Part shown: positions 25,910-36,549 of the stretch, piece by piece
How positions within the stretch are numbered: the stretch's first letter is position 1
Layout of the letters: each line of letters begins with the position of its first letter
From: Streptomyces antibioticus
Lineage (GTDB): Bacteria; Actinomycetota; Actinomycetes; Streptomycetales; Streptomycetaceae
Reading direction: 5' to 3'
Length of the DNA stretch: 64,000 nucleotides
Assembly (NCBI RefSeq): GCF_001514065.1
Contig: NZ_KQ948424.1
Span: 343,543-407,542 of the forward strand
Notes under the pieces: model-generated
Database searches by the model: none
What the model saw: only the letters and a program-made list of their open reading frames with translations
What the model was told of the DNA's origin: nothing
Translations under genes and position numbers: made by a program

Positions 25910-25952
25910 GGAACTTCTCAGGCGTCGGACCGGAACTTCTCAGTCGTCGAAC
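25910..25952. repeat. 22-bp tandem duplication at the 3' end of the SDR gene
   Basis: Copies 25910-25930 and 25932-25952 match at 19 of 21 positions with a 22-base period. The second copy contains the stop codon of the dehydrogenase gene (25940-25942), and the first would provide a further TCA (TGA) at 25918-25920. Confidence 0.8.
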
Positions 25953-26770
25953 GCCGTGGCCCTCGCGTCCTTCTCCCAGGGCGTGATGTCGTCCCTGACC
26001 TGGTCGAGATGGCCCAGGACCGCTGTGACGCCGTCGTCGCCGAGGGGGAGGCGCAGCGGGGTGTTCTCGGCCCGGAGGGCGGCCAGGACGACCGCGGCGG
26101 CCTTGGCCGGGTCGCCGGGCTGGGTGCCGTCGCCGCCGGAGACGAAGCCGCGGGTGGTGCTGACCTTGGAGTAGACGCCGCTGTCCGTGCTGATGCCGGC
26201 CCGGTCCTTCTCGAACAGCCCGGTCCGGAAGGCGCCCGGCTCGACGATCAGCACCTTGATGCCGAACTCCGCGACCTCGTCCGCCAGCGCCTCGGACATG
26301 CCCTCCAGCGCGAACTTCGTGCCGCTGTACGCCGAGAAGCCCGCGAAGGACATCTGCCCGCCCATGCTGCTCATCTGGACGATCGCGCCCGAGCGGCGCT
26401 CCCGCATCGAGGGCAGGACCGCGCGCACCAGCGCCGCCGGCCCGAAGACATGCACGTCGAACAGGGCCCGCAGCTCGTCCTCGCCGGTCTCCTCGAAGGC
26501 GCCGACATGCGTACGGCCCGCGTTGTTGACCAGAACGTCGATCCGGCCGTGCCGGGCCACCACGTCCCGTACCGCGGCCTCGGCCGCGGCCGTGTCGGCG
26601 ACGTCCAGGCGCAGCGCCTCCACCTGGTCGGGGTGGGCGGCGACCAGGTCGGCCAGCGCCTCGGGGCGGCGGGCCGCGCCCACGACCACATCGCCGTCGG
26701 CGAGGGCCGCCTCCGCGACGGCCCGCCCGAAACCGCTGCTCGCGCCGGTGATGAGCCACACCTTGTTCAT
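25940..26770 (-). CDS. Short-chain dehydrogenase/reductase
   Basis: A 276-aa classical SDR oxidoreductase. The Rossmann motif TGASSGFG (residues 8-15), NNAG (about 86-89), the catalytic serine in QMSSMGG and the YSGTK active-site Tyr/Lys are all present. After the motif the sequence EPGAFRTGLF matches the subgroup that acts on small ketones, quinones or retinol-like substrates, but the substrate is unknown. The ATG has AGGAG upstream. It is divergently transcribed from a LysR regulator across a 93-base gap that contains a perfect dyad, so it is the probable target of that regulator. Confidence 0.88.
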   Translation of the reverse strand: MNKVWLITGASSGFGRAVAEAALADGDVVVGAARRPEALADLVAAHPDQVEALRLDVADTAAAEAAVRDVVARHGRIDVLVNNAGRTHVGAFEETGEDELRALFDVHVFGPAALVRAVLPSMRERRSGAIVQMSSMGGQMSFAGFSAYSGTKFALEGMSEALADEVAEFGIKVLIVEPGAFRTGLFEKDRAGISTDSGVYSKVSTTRGFVSGGDGTQPGDPAKAAAVVLAALRAENTPLRLPLGDDGVTAVLGHLDQVRDDITPWEKDARATAFDD

Positions 26771-26810
26771 GACTGCTCCTGCTCGCTCACGCTCGGTTCG
26801 TCCTTACGTG

Positions 26811-26835
26811 AACCAGCTTGCGGGCGTGGCTGGTT
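26811..26835. promoter_or_regulatory. Probable LysR operator between SDR and regulator
   Basis: AACCAGC (26811-26817) and GCTGGTT (26829-26835) form a perfect 7-bp dyad with an 11-base centre, the spacing usual for LysR-type boxes. It lies midway between the divergent start codons. Confidence 0.6.
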
Positions 26836-26863
26836 GCCCGTCCAAGACCCGTGGTGATAACCG

Positions 26864-27775
26864 ATGGCCATGACGACCGACGTGCACCTCCGGGACCTGC
26901 GCTACTTCCTCACGGTGGCCGAGGAACTGCACTTCACCCGTGCCGCCGAGCGGCTGTACGTGTCCCAGCCCGCGTTGAGCAAACAAGTACGGGCCCTGGA
27001 GCGGCAGTTGGGCATGGAACTGTTCCGGCGCGACCGGCACGGCGTGGCGCTCACCGGGGCGGGCGAGGCGCTGCTGCCGTACGCCCGCCGGGTGGTGGAC
27101 GACTGGGCGGCGGGGGCGGCGGCGCTGGACGCGGTCCGGGCGGAGGGGCGCAGCACCCTCACCGTGGGGATGAGCACCAGTCCCGGGCGCGGTGGGCTGC
27201 TGCCGGCGATCCGGTCCCGCTTCACCGCCGCCCATCCGGAGGCGACGGTGCGGCTGCGCCAGGTGAGCTGGGAGGACCCGACCGCGGGACTGGCCGACGG
27301 GGACGTCGACGTGGCCTTCGTCTGGCTGCCGCTGCCGGACGCCGCGCGCTACGCGTGGACCGTGGTCGCCGAGGAGGCGCGGCTGGTCGCGCTGCGGGAG
27401 AGCCATCCGCTGGCGGCCCGCGCGGAGATCGACTTCGCCGACCTCGCCGACGAGCCGTTCCTCGCGCTGCCCGAGAGCGCCGGTCCGCTGCGCGACCACT
27501 GGCTCGCCCTGGACTCCCGCGCCGGCCGCCCGCCCCGCATCGGCGCGGAGATCGCCGGCACGGAGGAGACGTACGAGGCCCTGGCCGCGGGCCTCGGCAT
27601 CTGCCTGGTGGCCGCGGGCAACGCCCCGCTGATCACGCTGGGCGGGGTGGTGACCCGGCCGGTGCGCGGGGTGTCGCCGAGCCGCTTCGTCCTCGCCTGG
27701 CGCAAGGGCGACCGCAGTCCGCTGGTGCGCGGGTACGTGGCGGCCTGCACGGCCCTTCATCCCAACCTGGGCTGA
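26864..27775 (+). CDS. LysR family transcriptional regulator
   Basis: A 303-aa LTTR. The N-terminal helix-turn-helix is typical (LRYFLTVAEELHFTRAAERL, then YVSQPALSKQVRALERQLG), and the C-terminal effector domain begins around residue 95 (STLTVGMSTSPGRGGLLPAI). The effector is unknown. The ATG at 26864 is used; an in-frame ATG at 26870 is also possible. It faces the SDR gene, and by family habit would activate it and repress itself from the intervening dyad. Confidence 0.88.
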   Translation: MAMTTDVHLRDLRYFLTVAEELHFTRAAERLYVSQPALSKQVRALERQLGMELFRRDRHGVALTGAGEALLPYARRVVDDWAAGAAALDAVRAEGRSTLTVGMSTSPGRGGLLPAIRSRFTAAHPEATVRLRQVSWEDPTAGLADGDVDVAFVWLPLPDAARYAWTVVAEEARLVALRESHPLAARAEIDFADLADEPFLALPESAGPLRDHWLALDSRAGRPPRIGAEIAGTEETYEALAAGLGICLVAAGNAPLITLGGVVTRPVRGVSPSRFVLAWRKGDRSPLVRGYVAACTALHPNLG

Positions 27776-27870
27776 CGGCACCGTACTTCAGGCGCAACAG
27801 GAAGCCCTCGCTGTACCCTGTCGCCACTGTGTGTCAGGAGCCGCCGACGCAACACGGGGGGACGGGGCGG

Positions 27871-29550
27871 ATGGTCCAGACGGTGCGGCCCCGCAGCAGT
27901 CGGCCCGGGGACTTCGAGGACGAGGACGAACAGCGGCGGCTGTCGGTGTTCCATCTCGTCGGTCTCGCAGCCGGCGGAGTGATCGGCTCCGGCTGGATCC
28001 TGGGCACCCACGAGGCCTACGAGAAGGCCGGTTCGGACGCCTATCTGGCCTGGGTCTTCGGCGGCCTGCTCATGCTCCTCGTCGCCGCGGTGATGGTCGA
28101 ACTCGGCACCGCCGCGCCCAAGACCGGCGGACTGGTCTTCCTGCCCCTGCAAAGCAGCGGTGCCCTGGTCGCGACGGTGGTCGCGACCGGGCTGTGGATC
28201 TTCTACGCGATCAACCTGGCCAGCGAGGCCGTCGCGATGACCAGGGGCCTCGACGCGAGGATGAAGGACCTGCTGGACAGTTCCGACACCCTGACCCTCA
28301 AAGGCTGGGGGTGGGCGCTGTTCTTCATGGCGGTGATCGCCGCGGTCAACCTGATCGCGCCGCGCATCTTCTTCACCATCAACTCCTGGCTGACCGTGGT
28401 GAAGATCGCCGTACCCGTGCTGGCCGTCGTCGTGCTCATCGTGACCGCCGTCCACGGCGAGGCACCCGCGCAGCACGACCCCAAGGGTGGCCTCGGCACC
28501 GACGCCGCGATGAGCGCGGTGGTCACCAGCGGGGTGATCTACTCCTATGTCGGCTTCCAGGGGCCGCTCGACCTGGCCGGCAACATCAAGCGGCGCGGCA
28601 TAGGGGAGGCGGCCCGGCTGCGGCGAGCGGTGTTCGGGACGATCATCGGCTCGATGATCCTGTACATAGCGCTCCAGGTGGTCTTCACCGAGTACTGGGT
28701 GGCAGGCGCCGACGAGTCCAACCCGTACGCCCATTTCGCCAGGATCGCCGGGCTGATCTGGCTCGGCTGGCTGCTCAGGGTCGTCGCCGTGGTCTCCCCC
28801 ATGGGCGCGGGGCTCGTCTTCGCCCATGCGGCGACCCGTGAGGTCGCGGCGCTCAGCCGGGCCCATCTCACCCACCGGGGCCTGCAGACCGCCCGCAAGG
28901 CCACGCTGAACCGGCGCTACGACGTCTACTGGCTGGTGCTGCTCGTCGACTTCTTCGTCGCGGGCACCGTGCTGGTGACGGTCGGCGGCAGCTGGCAGAC
29001 CCTGGTGGAGATCACCGGCGTCCTGACCCTGGTCGTCTACGCCGTCCCGGGCGTCGTCCTCGTGTCCCTGCGGGACCACCTGCCGGACCGCTCCCGGGCC
29101 CGGCAGCGCTTCCACGAGATCCTGGCGCGGGCCAGCTTCGCCCTCATCGCGCTGATCCTGCACCGGGCGGGCTGGGGGTCCATGTGGCGGGGCATGCTGA
29201 CGCTCGCGGTGGGCTGCGCCCTGCTGCTGTGGCTGCCCATCCTGGCCCGCCGGCTGCCCGCCTTCGGACGGGTCTACGACGCCAAGGTGCATGTCACGCT
29301 GTTCCGGGAGTGGCGCACCAGCCCCGCGGCCCAGGCGGCGCTCTGGCTGATCGGCCATCTCGCGGTGCTGACCCTGCTCACCCTGGCGAGCGACACGTCG
29401 TTCGGCAAGGACTACGCGGTGCACCTCGGTGTCCTGGCCGTCGTCACGGCCCTGGTGTCCTTCGAGGGGCTGGTCAACGCCTCCCGCAGACACATGGCCC
29501 AGGTGCCGCCCATGCTGCCGAAGCCGGGGGCTATCGCAGCGAGCGGATGA
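27871..29550 (+). CDS. APC superfamily amino acid permease
   Basis: An integral membrane transporter of 559 aa. The first membrane helix carries the APC substrate-binding glycine motif AAGGVIGSGW, and about 12 further hydrophobic segments follow, with a typical helix pair FFTINSWLTVVKIAVPVLAV. The substrate is probably an amino acid or related amine. The ATG at 27871 follows a G-rich but imperfect ribosome-binding site. The 3' end overlaps the convergent helical-protein gene by 20 bases. Confidence 0.85.
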   Translation: MVQTVRPRSSRPGDFEDEDEQRRLSVFHLVGLAAGGVIGSGWILGTHEAYEKAGSDAYLAWVFGGLLMLLVAAVMVELGTAAPKTGGLVFLPLQSSGALVATVVATGLWIFYAINLASEAVAMTRGLDARMKDLLDSSDTLTLKGWGWALFFMAVIAAVNLIAPRIFFTINSWLTVVKIAVPVLAVVVLIVTAVHGEAPAQHDPKGGLGTDAAMSAVVTSGVIYSYVGFQGPLDLAGNIKRRGIGEAARLRRAVFGTIIGSMILYIALQVVFTEYWVAGADESNPYAHFARIAGLIWLGWLLRVVAVVSPMGAGLVFAHAATREVAALSRAHLTHRGLQTARKATLNRRYDVYWLVLLVDFFVAGTVLVTVGGSWQTLVEITGVLTLVVYAVPGVVLVSLRDHLPDRSRARQRFHEILARASFALIALILHRAGWGSMWRGMLTLAVGCALLLWLPILARRLPAFGRVYDAKVHVTLFREWRTSPAAQAALWLIGHLAVLTLLTLASDTSFGKDYAVHLGVLAVVTALVSFEGLVNASRRHMAQVPPMLPKPGAIAASG

Positions 29551-31234
29551 CCTGCTTGGCCTCGTCGTCGAAGCCCCCGTCGCGCAACACGTGGACCGCC
29601 TCCTCCCGACGGTGGGTGTCCGACCAGCGGCCCACCGTGGCGCGGAGCAGGAAGTACCGGTCCTCCTCGGAGAGCCGGCTGTCGCACAGCCTTCTGACGA
29701 TCGCCACCACGTCCTCGGGGGTCACCCGCTGCTCGTTCTCCAGGCAGCGTTCGAGCAGGTCCCAGCCGTCCTTGTGCAGCGCGTCGCGCAGCTCCGGGTC
29801 CGTCTCGTCGTACAGCTGGGCGGCGATCTCGGCGATGAGCGCGCCCGAGCCCGCGGACTGCCGTACGGAGTCCGGCGGGTCCGCCAGTTCCTTGCAGGCC
29901 CGGTAGACGGCGTCACCGCTCCGCGCGGCGCGCAGCCCCCGGACGTACTCGACGAACAGCCCGACGCCCGCGCCCTGTTCGAGGATGTGCACGGCGAGCC
30001 GCTGGGCGATGGTCTGGGCGGCGCGGTTGCGGTCCCGGGTGCCCTCGATCCTGCCGAGCAGGGCGACCAGGTCGGCGCCGGTGCGGCCCTCGGTGTGCAC
30101 GGCGGCGGCGATCCGCAGCAGTCTGCGGCACTCCGGGGAGGCGTTGACGTTGCCCAGGACCGTGTCCAGCCGGTCGAGTTCGTCCGGGGAGCGCACCGTC
30201 TCCCTGTCCCCGCCGGCCACGATGTCGGCGAGCAGGTCCCTGGTCGTACGGGTGAGGAGCTCGGACTCGTGCCAGAACCTCACGATCTCGGCGAGTTGCA
30301 CCAGGTTCTCGCGGGAGGCGGCATGCCGCCGGATCCCCTCGCACTTGTCGGTGAGCGACTCCTTCGCCAACTGGCCGCAGATCTCCACGATGTCGTACTG
30401 CGAGCGCCGCCGGCCGACGTGCCTCATGAGGCTGTCGGAGCGGTCCGTGCCGGTCGCGATCAGCTGGGAGACGATCCGGCGGGTGTCGTGCACCCGGTCC
30501 AGGAGCTGTAGCTGATCGTCGATCCACTCCTCCAGGATCCGCTCGGAGGGGCTGAGTTCATGGAGTGCCCCGGCAAGGTCCTGGAACTCCCTCGGGACGG
30601 TCTCCGACGCCTGCAGGGAACTGTCGCCGGTGATCGAGAAGAGCGCCTGGCGGAGCAGTTCGGCCGCCTCCTGGGCGCAGCCCTCGTCGCGCAGCGCGAT
30701 GTGGAGCAGCGCCTTGTCGAGGTTGGTGCGTCCGGAACCCGGGGCGGTGAAGACGCCCACCGTGCGGTCGACCATCTCCTGTTTGCCGACACGGCGGCAC
30801 TCCCGGATGAACACGGCGACGTCGAGGACGGTCCGCTGGCAGGCGATGTCATGGATGACGCCGTAGGTCAGCCGCAGGCTGTCGTCGTCGATGTCCTGCT
30901 CGGCGTCCCACTGTTTGATCGCGAGTTCCGCGGCCTGCAGGATGTTGCGGCTCAACGCGGCCGTGGCGAGCAGAGTGATGGCGTCCCTGGTGTCGAACTC
31001 CCGCGCGGAGGCGATGAGTTCGTCGATGGAGCGCCTCAGGGCGAAGGCGTACAGGGCCCGGATCGCGGTCGCGGGCCGCGGCGGGAAGCCGCCTTCCTCG
31101 CCCTCCCGTATCGCCTTCACACGGCCCTGGAACTGATCCACCGGACAGTCGGCCGCCCAGTCGTACGCGGTGTCGTAGGCGACACTCCACGTCTCCGCGT
31201 CCCCGCCGCCTCTGGCCTCGTGGCCGTCTTTCAT
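29531..31234 (-). CDS. 567-aa all-helical partner protein of the caspase module
   Basis: I do not recognise a named family. The 567-aa sequence is almost entirely predicted alpha helix, with repeated 30-40-residue helical hairpins (for example IDELIASAREFDTRDAITLL, AAELLRQALFSI) reminiscent of TPR/HEAT-like scaffolds. There is no signal peptide, membrane segment, nucleotide-binding loop or protease motif. It could be the caspase's substrate, an adaptor or a regulator. The ATG at 31234 overlaps the caspase stop in an ATGA sequence, so it is translationally coupled and should be made in proportion to the caspase. Its 3' end overlaps the convergent permease gene by 20 bases. Confidence 0.75.
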   Translation of the reverse strand: MKDGHEARGGGDAETWSVAYDTAYDWAADCPVDQFQGRVKAIREGEEGGFPPRPATAIRALYAFALRRSIDELIASAREFDTRDAITLLATAALSRNILQAAELAIKQWDAEQDIDDDSLRLTYGVIHDIACQRTVLDVAVFIRECRRVGKQEMVDRTVGVFTAPGSGRTNLDKALLHIALRDEGCAQEAAELLRQALFSITGDSSLQASETVPREFQDLAGALHELSPSERILEEWIDDQLQLLDRVHDTRRIVSQLIATGTDRSDSLMRHVGRRRSQYDIVEICGQLAKESLTDKCEGIRRHAASRENLVQLAEIVRFWHESELLTRTTRDLLADIVAGGDRETVRSPDELDRLDTVLGNVNASPECRRLLRIAAAVHTEGRTGADLVALLGRIEGTRDRNRAAQTIAQRLAVHILEQGAGVGLFVEYVRGLRAARSGDAVYRACKELADPPDSVRQSAGSGALIAEIAAQLYDETDPELRDALHKDGWDLLERCLENEQRVTPEDVVAIVRRLCDSRLSEEDRYFLLRATVGRWSDTHRREEAVHVLRDGGFDDEAKQVIRSLR

Positions 31235-32268
31235 ACGCGCAGAGCCCTGTCCACCTGGTTCCAGTAGCGGGCGAAGGCCCGGGGTTCGGTGAACGCGCTG
31301 TTGGCGCGGGCTCCTATGTAGCCCGCGAGATGACGGCTGGCCTCGTCCGACGCGCCGTTGAGACGGGCGACGACGGCACCGGTCATCTGGGCGTCCTTCA
31401 GCAGTTCCTCCAGCCGGTCGTCCCGGTCCAGCATCAGGGTCCTGACCCAGTCCTCGGGGGCGCCCGGCAGTTGCGGGGCGAGGTCGCGGCGGGCGGGCTC
31501 CATGTGGTTGGTGAAGAGCGGTGTGCCGTCCCGGGCGTCGTTGAGGGACATGCGCGGCACCTGGTGGCGGGCGGTGGGGCAGCGCTCCATCTCCTGCTTC
31601 ACGGCCTCCCTGAGCAGGCCGATGGTGAGCTGGTGGTTGTGGTCCTTCGTGCCGTTCTGCAGGATGCGCAGCAGATGTCCGCTGAACGGTGTGCACTGCG
31701 CGAGGTCGCCGGGCAGCGAGGTGCAGCCGTCCGCGTCGGCGAAGTTGAGGTTCTTGACGGCCGTGAAGACACAGGTGCCCTCGTCCAGTTCCCCGAGCAC
31801 GCCCGGCAGCAGGGGCTCCTCCCCCAGCTGCGGCAGCAGATTGGAGTAGCAGCAGTCGGCGATGAGCACCTTCAACCGGGCCCTGGCCTTGCGCATGACC
31901 CGGTAGACGTACCAACTGGACAGCCAGGTCCAGGGTTTGTCCTGGAGGGAGGAGCCGACGGAGAAGTGCACCTGGGCGCCGGGAAGGTCGCTCCAGTACT
32001 GGCCGTGGCCGACGTAGACGACCAGGAAGATGTCGTTCGGCCCGGTCTCGTCCGCGGCCTGCTGCAGCGCCCGCATCACCCCGCCGGTCGTCTGCACCTC
32101 GTCCTCGCCGAGCACCCGGCAGCTGTCCGGGCCCCACATCCCGTCGGCGGCCAGCACCTCGCCGTACATCCGCGCACTCGCGCCGATCGACGGGTGGCTG
32201 TCGATCCCCGAGTCCGCGGCATAGCGCGCCGGACCGATCACGACCGCCCGGAAGGCCATCTCAGTCAC
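31231..32268 (-). CDS. Caspase-fold (peptidase C14-like) protease
   Basis: A 345-aa cytoplasmic cysteine protease of the caspase/metacaspase clan. The p20-like core starts with a strand RAVVIGPARY, then the catalytic histidine in VVYVGHGQ (H88) and the catalytic cysteine in LIADCCYS (C140 in D-x-C-Y-S). Residues 150-345 lack an obvious membrane, WD40 or NTPase domain; the C-terminus is helical. Stand-alone bacterial caspases often occur with small partner proteins in cell-suicide or conflict cassettes. The GTG at 32268 overlaps the stop of the upstream 109-aa gene by 8 bases, and the downstream helical gene overlaps by 4. The dyad looks intact, so activity is expected; the trigger and target are unknown. 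Confidence 0.85.
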   Translation of the reverse strand: MTEMAFRAVVIGPARYAADSGIDSHPSIGASARMYGEVLAADGMWGPDSCRVLGEDEVQTTGGVMRALQQAADETGPNDIFLVVYVGHGQYWSDLPGAQVHFSVGSSLQDKPWTWLSSWYVYRVMRKARARLKVLIADCCYSNLLPQLGEEPLLPGVLGELDEGTCVFTAVKNLNFADADGCTSLPGDLAQCTPFSGHLLRILQNGTKDHNHQLTIGLLREAVKQEMERCPTARHQVPRMSLNDARDGTPLFTNHMEPARRDLAPQLPGAPEDWVRTLMLDRDDRLEELLKDAQMTGAVVARLNGASDEASRHLAGYIGARANSAFTEPRAFARYWNQVDRALRV

Positions 32269-32590
32269 CCCGCTCGGGGTCGGGCACGGGCGCCGGGTCC
32301 GGCACGGGCTCGGTGTCGATCCTCGCCTCCGGCGGTTCGAGCCGCTCCCGGCGCCACCGCTCGACGACCCCCTTCACCGCGGCCACCGTGGCCTCCAAGG
32401 TCATCTCGGCGCCCTTGACGGCCACCGCCACGAGGATGATCTCCACGATCCCGCCCGACAGGACGCGCCCCTCGGCGACCGGCTCCGGCCGCCACGACAT
32501 GCGGGTCGCCGCCTCCAGCTCCGCGAGCATCCGGTCCGGGTCGTCCAGTCCGGTCAGCCCCTTGACCGAAACCGAGATCCTCGTCGCCAT
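32261..32590 (-). CDS. Small EACC1-like effector-associated protein
   Basis: A 109-aa protein, first gene of the caspase module. It shows a short strand (RISVSVKGL), a helix (DPDRMLAELEAATRM), a glycine-rich turn (GGIVEIILVAVAVKG) and a long amphipathic helix (EATVAAVKGVVERWRRERLE), then a Pro/Asp-rich tail. This size and layout resemble effector-associated constant component 1 (EACC1), found beside caspases, trypsins and other effectors in actinobacterial conflict systems. The match is by pattern only. The ATG at 32590 has an excellent GGGGGAGG 6 bases upstream. Confidence 0.65.
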   Translation of the reverse strand: MATRISVSVKGLTGLDDPDRMLAELEAATRMSWRPEPVAEGRVLSGGIVEIILVAVAVKGAEMTLEATVAAVKGVVERWRRERLEPPEARIDTEPVPDPAPVPDPERGD

Positions 32591-32942
32591 GCACAGCCTC
32601 CCCCGCGCGCCAACACCCGTATCAGCGTACCCACTTGGGCAAGCCCCATCCGGAGGACGGAAAGGGTCGCGGCAGCTTTGCCGGGGCACGGAAGCAGCTC
32701 CGCCGGGGTGCGGAAGCGGAACTCGCCTCACCCGGGCGCCGTGCGCTCCCCCTCCGTCATGCCCAGCCGGGCCTGTTCCTCCTCGACGATCCGCCGGGCC
32801 GGCTCCGCGTCCGGGGAACAACAGGCCGATCCGGCACCGACCCGCTCGGGGGTGAGCGCACCCACGGCCGGAGCAACTGGGGACCGACGCAGGAGGGGCC
32901 GGGCTCGTCAGAGCCCGGCCCCTCCTGAACCGCCCGAATCGG
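32591..32942. other. Intergenic region with caspase-module promoter and ychF terminator
   Basis: This 352-base gap holds the ychF hairpin (32891-32926) and presumably the promoter of the caspase module. A 45-codon minus-strand frame (32728-32865) has a plausible Glu/Arg-rich sequence but no ribosome-binding site. I could not identify a convincing promoter or operator. Confidence 0.5.
32891..32926 (-). terminator. Perfect 16-bp hairpin terminator downstream of ychF
   Basis: Arms 32891-32906 and 32911-32926 are exact reverse complements with a 4-base loop. It begins 17 bases after the ychF stop. There is no U tract on either strand, as is frequent in streptomycetes. Confidence 0.75.
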
Positions 32943-34031
<1,089 letters not shown>

Positions 34032-34221
34032 GTTGCGACTTCCCGTACGTGAGGAGGAGAGGAGTGGACGAGGGCGGGGACAGGCCTGCCCTGGCGGGCC
34101 GATCCACCAGTCTACGGCGTGCCCGGCCCCGCCCCGGCGACGAGTCGAACGCTTGGCCAAGGTCCGCCCCTCGGCGTGTCTGAGGAGGGATTCTGCACAT
34201 AAACCGACCTAAGTTGGTCCA

Positions 34222-34761
34222 GTGGAGCAACACAGGACGCGACCCCCGCACATCCGAGCGCGCCGCGAGAGGCCTTCCCTGCCCCCGCAGGCGGCCCGCG
34301 GCGGGCGCCGTCCTGCCGCGGCGGCGCCCGTACGACGCCCGGCTCCGCCGGTGGTCCAGGCGGTCCGCCGCTTCCCCAACCCGCGACTCACCGGGCTCGG
34401 CGGCGGCCTGTTCTGCGGGGCGGCCATGCTCGCGCTCGGTGCCCTGAACGCGCTGCTGTTCGGCTCGTCGCTGACGGCGTACGGGGTGCTGTTCCTGCCG
34501 GTGTGCGTGCTGACGGCCGTCTGGGTCCGGCGGGGCGATCTCGCGACCGCGCCCGTGGTGGTGCCGATCGCCTTCGCGGCCGGCCTGGTGCCGGTCGCCG
34601 ACGGGGAGGGGTTCGGGGGCCGCCTGATGGGCCTGGTGACCGCCCTCGCCACCCAGGCCGGGTGGCTGTACGGGGGGACGCTGATCGCCGGCCTCATCGT
34701 GACCGTACGGAAAGTGCGCCTGATGGCCCGACGGCGGCGGGCGACCCGCCGCCCCGGGTGA
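34222..34761 (+). CDS. DUF6542-like small membrane protein
   Basis: A 179-aa protein with an Arg/Pro-rich cytoplasmic N-terminus (about residues 1-55) and four membrane helices (about 60-80, 86-102, 110-125 and 138-160), ending in a basic tail (MARRRRATRRPG). It fits the actinobacterial DUF6542 pattern; the function is unknown. The GTG start has no ribosome-binding site, and a TAnnnT hexamer (TAAGTT) lies about 6 bases upstream, so a leaderless transcript is possible. It is divergent from ychF and convergent with ppgK. Confidence 0.7.
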   Translation: MEQHRTRPPHIRARRERPSLPPQAARGGRRPAAAAPVRRPAPPVVQAVRRFPNPRLTGLGGGLFCGAAMLALGALNALLFGSSLTAYGVLFLPVCVLTAVWVRRGDLATAPVVVPIAFAAGLVPVADGEGFGGRLMGLVTALATQAGWLYGGTLIAGLIVTVRKVRLMARRRRATRRPG

Positions 34762-34774
34762 GCCGCAGCTGCCG

Positions 34775-35518
<744 letters not shown>

Positions 35519-35547
35519 GGCCCTACGTTACGACGGCCGACCGACCG

Positions 35548-36549
35548 TCACTCCCCGGAGGTGCCCTTGCGCTCCGCGACCAGGGCCGCGGCCTCCTCGC
35601 GCAGATCGCGGCGCAGCTCCTTGGGCAGCGAGAAGGTGATGGACTCCTCGGCCGCCTTCACCAGCTCGACATCGCCGTAGCCACGCTGGGCGAGGAACTC
35701 CAGGACCTCTTCGACCAGCACCTCGGGCACGGACGCGCCGGAGGTGACGCCGACCGTGCTCACGCCCTCCAGCCAGGCCTCGTCGATCTCGCTCGCGAAG
35801 TCGACCAGGTAGGCCTCGCGGGAGCCCGCCAGCTTGGCGACCTCCACCAGGCGCTTGGAGTTGGAGGAGTTGCGGGAGCCGACGACGATGACCAGCTCGG
35901 CCTCGGCGCCCATCTGCTTCACCGCGAGCTGGCGGTTCTGCGTCGCGTAGCAGATGTCGTCGCTGGGCGGGGAGATGAGCTGCGGGAACTTCTCCTTGAG
36001 CGCGTCGACGGTCTCCATGGTCTCGTCGACGGACAGGGTCGTCTGGGACAGCCAGACCACCTTCGACTCGTCGCGGACCTCGACCTTGGCGACGTCGGCG
36101 GGGCCGTCGACGAGCTGGATGTGGTCGGGGGCCTCGCCGGACGTGCCGATGACCTCTTCGTGGCCCTCGTGTCCGATCAGGAGGATGTCGTAGTCCTCGT
36201 TCGCGAAGCGGACGGCTTCCTTGTGGACCTTGGTGACCAGCGGGCAGGTGGCGTCGATGGTGGCGAGCTTGCCGCGCGCGGCCTCGTCGTGGACGACGGG
36301 GGCGACGCCGTGCGCCGAGAACATGACGATGTTCCCGGGCGGCACCTCCTCCGTGCGCTCGACGAAGATGGCGCCCTTCTTCTCCAGGGTCTGCACGACG
36401 TACTTGTTGTGGACGATCTCGTGTCGGACGTACACCGGAGCGCCGTACTGCTCCAGGGCTTTCTCGACGGCGATCACGGCACGGTCGACGCCCGCGCAGT
36501 AGCCCCGGGGGGCGGCGAGCAGGACACGGCGGCCAGTCGAAGCAGTCAT
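35548..36549 (-). CDS. ispH: 4-hydroxy-3-methylbut-2-enyl diphosphate reductase
   Basis: Last enzyme of the MEP isoprenoid pathway, an iron-sulfur reductase of 333 aa giving IPP and DMAPP. The three cluster cysteines are seen in [24 protein letters not shown] and [12 protein letters not shown]; the active-site HEGHEEV and the SSNSKRL motif are also present. I start at the ATG at 36549 (MTAS), which has GGGA just upstream, rather than the ATG three codons earlier. It is divergent from the permease gene. Confidence 0.95.
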   Translation of the reverse strand: MTASTGRRVLLAAPRGYCAGVDRAVIAVEKALEQYGAPVYVRHEIVHNKYVVQTLEKKGAIFVERTEEVPPGNIVMFSAHGVAPVVHDEAARGKLATIDATCPLVTKVHKEAVRFANEDYDILLIGHEGHEEVIGTSGEAPDHIQLVDGPADVAKVEVRDESKVVWLSQTTLSVDETMETVDALKEKFPQLISPPSDDICYATQNRQLAVKQMGAEAELVIVVGSRNSSNSKRLVEVAKLAGSREAYLVDFASEIDEAWLEGVSTVGVTSGASVPEVLVEEVLEFLAQRGYGDVELVKAAEESITFSLPKELRRDLREEAAALVAERKGTSGE

